Below, piece after piece: positions 61,737 to 64,000 of a stretch of DNA of 64,000 nt. The stretch spans positions 62,001 to 126,000 of the forward strand of contig NZ_UQJH01000003.1 of assembly GCF_900541275.1 (NCBI RefSeq), read 5' to 3'. The first letter of the stretch is position 1; each line of letters starts with the position of its first letter. This DNA is from an uncultured Porphyromonas sp. (GTDB lineage: Bacteria; Bacteroidota; Bacteroidia; Bacteroidales; Porphyromonadaceae). The position numbers and the translations under genes are program-made. Under the pieces are notes generated by a model. The model was not told the origin of the DNA and did no database searches. It saw nothing but the letters and a program-made list of their open reading frames with translations.

Positions 61737-63167
61737 TCAGTCGCCGATCATGTAGTGGTGGTAGCCCTTGAGGCTCTGCCAGGCTCCACGGGTGAAGTCG
61801 GGTACCTCGACGGGAGCGAAGCCGTGCTCAAGGGAGATCTGGGAGAGCGGGATCAGTGAGCACCACTCTGCCATATCGTAGACATCCATATCGAGTGGCA
61901 GGCCATTTCGGAGGCAGTAGATGAGACGGTAGTCCATGATGAAGTCCATACCACCGTGGCCGCCTACCTCCTTGGCACGTTGCTCCAGCTCACGTGTGAT
62001 GGGGTGCTTGTACTTCTCGTAGAGCTCCTTCTGCATCTCGGGGCTGACCCAGCTGTGGGTGGACAAGTCGTCCACAGCGGGCATGCCGGCATCCTTCAGG
62101 TCCGTGCCGGCAAAGGCGTAGTGCTCGGCGGGGTACTTGGAGGCGTAGCCCTTGGTGCCGGCGACGTTGTATTGGCGGCTGTAGGGGCGATGCGTGGTGA
62201 CATCGTGGTGGATGAAGATGGTGCGTCCCTTCTCCGTGCGGATCATCGTCATGGTGTGCTGACCATTGGCCACCTTGGCATCCTTGACTCCACGTACCTC
62301 CTCCAGGTAGGCGGGGAGGTTGCGGGGAGTGGTGTCCATGGAGACGAGGACATTCATCTTATCTCCGCGGTGAAGATCAAGGATCTGAGCAGCGGGACCC
62401 ATGCCGTGGGTCGGGTAGACATCGCCACGGTGCTTGATATTGTAGTCCATGCGCCAGTCTCCCTCGTAGTAGGGCCAGAACTCCTCCAGATTGTGGATAT
62501 AGCCTCCCTCGGCATAGACGATGTCACCGAGGAGACCCTTATTCTTCATATTAAGGGTGGTCATCTCGAAGAAGTCGTAAACGCAATTCTCCAGCATCAT
62601 GCAGTGCTTGCGGGTCCGCTCGGAAGTGTCGATGAGCGTCCAGATGTCGTCCAGCGAGAAGGCGGCGGGCACCTCGACAGCGACGTGCTTGCCCTGCTCC
62701 ATGGCGTACTTTGCCATCTCGACGTGGGTCTGCCAGTCGGTCACGATGTAGATTAGGTCGAGGTCGGGACGCTTCACGAGCTTCTTCCACACATCCTCTG
62801 ATCCGTAGTAGAGCTTTGCCGAGTGGCGGCCATTCTTCTCGAGGATAGCGTTGCTCTTCTCCGCCCGGTCCTGGTGAAGGTCGCAGAGAGCCACTACATC
62901 CGTGCCCTCGATGACCGAGAGGCGGTCGACGGCACTCACGCCACGCATACCGAGACCGATGATGCCGATCCGGACCGTCTGGAGCTTCGGGGCACGGAAG
63001 GCCAGCATATCCTGCTGTCCGGCAGGTCGCTCCGGGACCTTTGTCTGGATCACGCGCGAGCAGGCCTTCTCCTGCCCTCCCTTCTTGGCGCAGCAGTCCT
63101 GAGCTATTGCGGGAGAGATCATAAGTGCGGACAGCAATGCAGCCGCGAGATACCTCATCATTTTCAT
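61737..63167 (-). CDS. exported Gfo/Idh/MocA oxidoreductase, GH109-like
   Basis: 476 residues with a signal peptide (ending SPAIAQ) and a Cys-rich mature start (CCAKKGGQEKAC). The NAD-binding Rossmann motif is IGIIGLGMRG, and EVPAAFSLDDIW holds the usual EKP-type region. The substrate domain carries YPTHGMGPAAQIL, matching glycoside hydrolase family 109 (NAD-dependent alpha-N-acetylgalactosaminidase). Such enzymes trim GalNAc from glycans such as mucins or blood-group A antigen. The exact substrate is not proven by sequence. Confidence 0.88.
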   Translation of the reverse strand: MKMMRYLAAALLSALMISPAIAQDCCAKKGGQEKACSRVIQTKVPERPAGQQDMLAFRAPKLQTVRIGIIGLGMRGVSAVDRLSVIEGTDVVALCDLHQDRAEKSNAILEKNGRHSAKLYYGSEDVWKKLVKRPDLDLIYIVTDWQTHVEMAKYAMEQGKHVAVEVPAAFSLDDIWTLIDTSERTRKHCMMLENCVYDFFEMTTLNMKNKGLLGDIVYAEGGYIHNLEEFWPYYEGDWRMDYNIKHRGDVYPTHGMGPAAQILDLHRGDKMNVLVSMDTTPRNLPAYLEEVRGVKDAKVANGQHTMTMIRTEKGRTIFIHHDVTTHRPYSRQYNVAGTKGYASKYPAEHYAFAGTDLKDAGMPAVDDLSTHSWVSPEMQKELYEKYKHPITRELEQRAKEVGGHGGMDFIMDYRLIYCLRNGLPLDMDVYDMAEWCSLIPLSQISLEHGFAPVEVPDFTRGAWQSLKGYHHYMIGD

Positions 63168-63208
63168 AAGTTCGTAGGCATTGATGATTATTTTATACTT
63201 GCATAAAG

Positions 63209-63216
63209 CAAATATA
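63209..63216 (-). promoter_or_regulatory. -7 promoter box for the GH109-like gene
   Basis: TATATTTG on the minus strand fits TAnnTTTG exactly, about 41 bases before the ATG. Confidence 0.55.
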
Positions 63217-63320
63217 AAAAATTAGTCAGATGTAAACTTCTTTTTGCGGGGGTACAAGCAAAGACAAGGGACGGGCACGCTATCTCCCGGAAAGAGGGAT
63301 GGAAAGCGCCCGTTTTTGCC

Positions 63321-63328
63321 TACATTTG
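63321..63328 (+). promoter_or_regulatory. -7 promoter box for the GYF_2/CD225 gene
   Basis: TACATTTG fits TAnnTTTG, 22 bases before the ATG. Confidence 0.55.
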
Positions 63329-63350
63329 TGGGACATAAAGAGATACCGAC

Positions 63351-63884
63351 ATGACAGACCATAGATACTACTTTTACATCGAGGATGGGCAGCAGCGAGG
63401 ACCGGTGGCGATCGATCAGCTACCGGGGCTGATCACCCCGCAGACTCTCGTCTGGCGGGAGGGAATGGCGGAGTGGATAATTGCGGACCGGATCCCGGAG
63501 GTCCACGCTCTGCTCAGCACGGCAGGGAGCGTGACCGCAGACGCACCACAGCAGCCCACCTATCCTGCGCCCCCGGCAACACCGGCAGTGCCAAGCCCCC
63601 TCTATCAGCCGACAAAGCCAAATAACTATCTCGTCTGGTCGATCCTGCTGACGATCCTCTGTGGCAGCGTCCCCGGCATGATTGGCATCGCCCTCGGGAT
63701 CACTTGCAACCAGAGGTACGCTGAGGGAGACTACAAGGGAGCTGAGCTGGCCTCCTCGATGGCCAAGAATTGCATCATAGTCAGCGTGGTCCTTGCACTG
63801 ATCTTGATAGGCGTCCTAGCGATGATGCTGACTTCCTTTGGCAGTGCGCTGTACTCACTTACCGATATGCTGGAGAATAGCTGA
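63351..63884 (+). CDS. GYF_2 domain plus CD225-like membrane protein
   Basis: 177 residues. The N-terminal 55 residues are a GYF_2/DUF4339 domain (YFYIEDGQQRGPVAIDQLPG, then TLVWREGMAEWI). A Pro/Ala-rich linker leads to a CD225/dispanin-like pair of transmembrane segments (VWSILLTILCGSVPGMIGIA, then SKNC-like NCIIVSVVLALILIGVL). Function unknown. A second gene with the same kind of N-terminus begins 79 bases later, so this is a tandem family. Confidence 0.85.
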   Translation: MTDHRYYFYIEDGQQRGPVAIDQLPGLITPQTLVWREGMAEWIIADRIPEVHALLSTAGSVTADAPQQPTYPAPPATPAVPSPLYQPTKPNNYLVWSILLTILCGSVPGMIGIALGITCNQRYAEGDYKGAELASSMAKNCIIVSVVLALILIGVLAMMLTSFGSALYSLTDMLENS

Positions 63885-63913
63885 GGAAGATACGGAGATA
63901 GGGGCTAATAGTG

Positions 63914-63921
63914 TACCTTTG
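63914..63921 (+). promoter_or_regulatory. -7 promoter box for the next GYF_2-type gene
   Basis: TACCTTTG fits TAnnTTTG, 42 bases before the ATG at 63963. Confidence 0.5.
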
Positions 63922-63962
63922 TCTCCTGACCGAGCAGGTCACAATTCACTAAAAGTCCCATT

Positions 63963-64000
63963 ATGGATAAGGAGTACTACTACATAGATGATCAAGGGGA
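63963..64000 (+). CDS. start of a second GYF_2-type protein (partial)
   Basis: ATG 63963 opens MDKEYYYIDDQG and runs off the window. The order of Tyr, Asp/Glu and Gly residues matches the N-terminus of the preceding GYF_2 protein, so it is probably a tandem paralogue. Only 12 codons are visible. Confidence 0.55.
   Translation, partial: MDKEYYYIDDQG

Overview
The window comes from a member of the Bacteroidota, most likely Porphyromonas or a close relative. The evidence is a prolyl tripeptidyl peptidase (PtpA) that matches the P. gingivalis enzyme in motifs and in catalytic-triad spacing, a SusC/SusD outer-membrane pair, a eukaryote-like one-chain glycyl-tRNA synthetase, and many copies of the Bacteroidota -7 promoter box TAnnTTTG. 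Most of the window is GC-rich by eye. The stretch from about 53.7 to 61.5 kb is visibly more AT-rich.

Layout. 0-14 kb (+ strand): tail of an upstream gene with its terminator, an S41 protease, a YciH/SUI1 factor, a RecB/AddA-like helicase-nuclease, rlmN, a MATE exporter, ptpA, purD, a membrane protein and a glycosyltransferase. 13.7-23.8 kb (mostly - strand): lpxB, surE, an FKBP lipoprotein, glyS, queE-queD, a small rubredoxin on +, holB, a DHOD-like protein, an M48 lipoprotein and an acyltransferase. 23.9-31 kb: a phosphatase-family lipoprotein that lacks the catalytic Cys, a winged-helix protein, nifJ and an AAA ATPase with Gln in Walker B. 31-34.4 kb (- strand): a tight cobalamin lower-ligand operon, cobU-cobT-cobS-cobC, preceded by a DUF2007 protein. 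34.5-41.2 kb: a TPR protein, two tandem tRNA-Val genes and a SusD/SusC pair. 41.4-46.1 kb (+): an Ntn hydrolase, a ROK regulator, an HU-like/SPOR envelope protein and a small membrane protein. 46.2-49.9 kb (-): a TonB receptor with a His-rich lipoprotein. 50-53.6 kb: a long palindrome, a lipoprotein, trmD and guaA. 53.6-61.6 kb: an accessory island. 61.7-64 kb: a GH109-type oxidoreductase and GYF_2/CD225 membrane proteins.

The most interesting region is the island (54183-61538). It encodes an Hsp70 with a C-terminal TPR domain, a compact SF1 helicase, an unrecognised 433-residue protein, then a HAD phosphatase, a phosphoribosyltransferase and a DprA/Smf-like protein. The last two resemble the ShosT/ShosA toxin-antitoxin defence pair. 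I infer that the island is an anti-phage or conflict locus. Each half is preceded by a non-coding inverted-repeat element, and the first of these is followed by a terminator-like hairpin.

A second notable signal is a family of intergenic arrays at four places (386, 19103, 44293 and 61563). Each has 3-4 copies of a 16-bp palindrome (consensus CTAATACCGGTATTAG) spaced exactly 22 bp apart.
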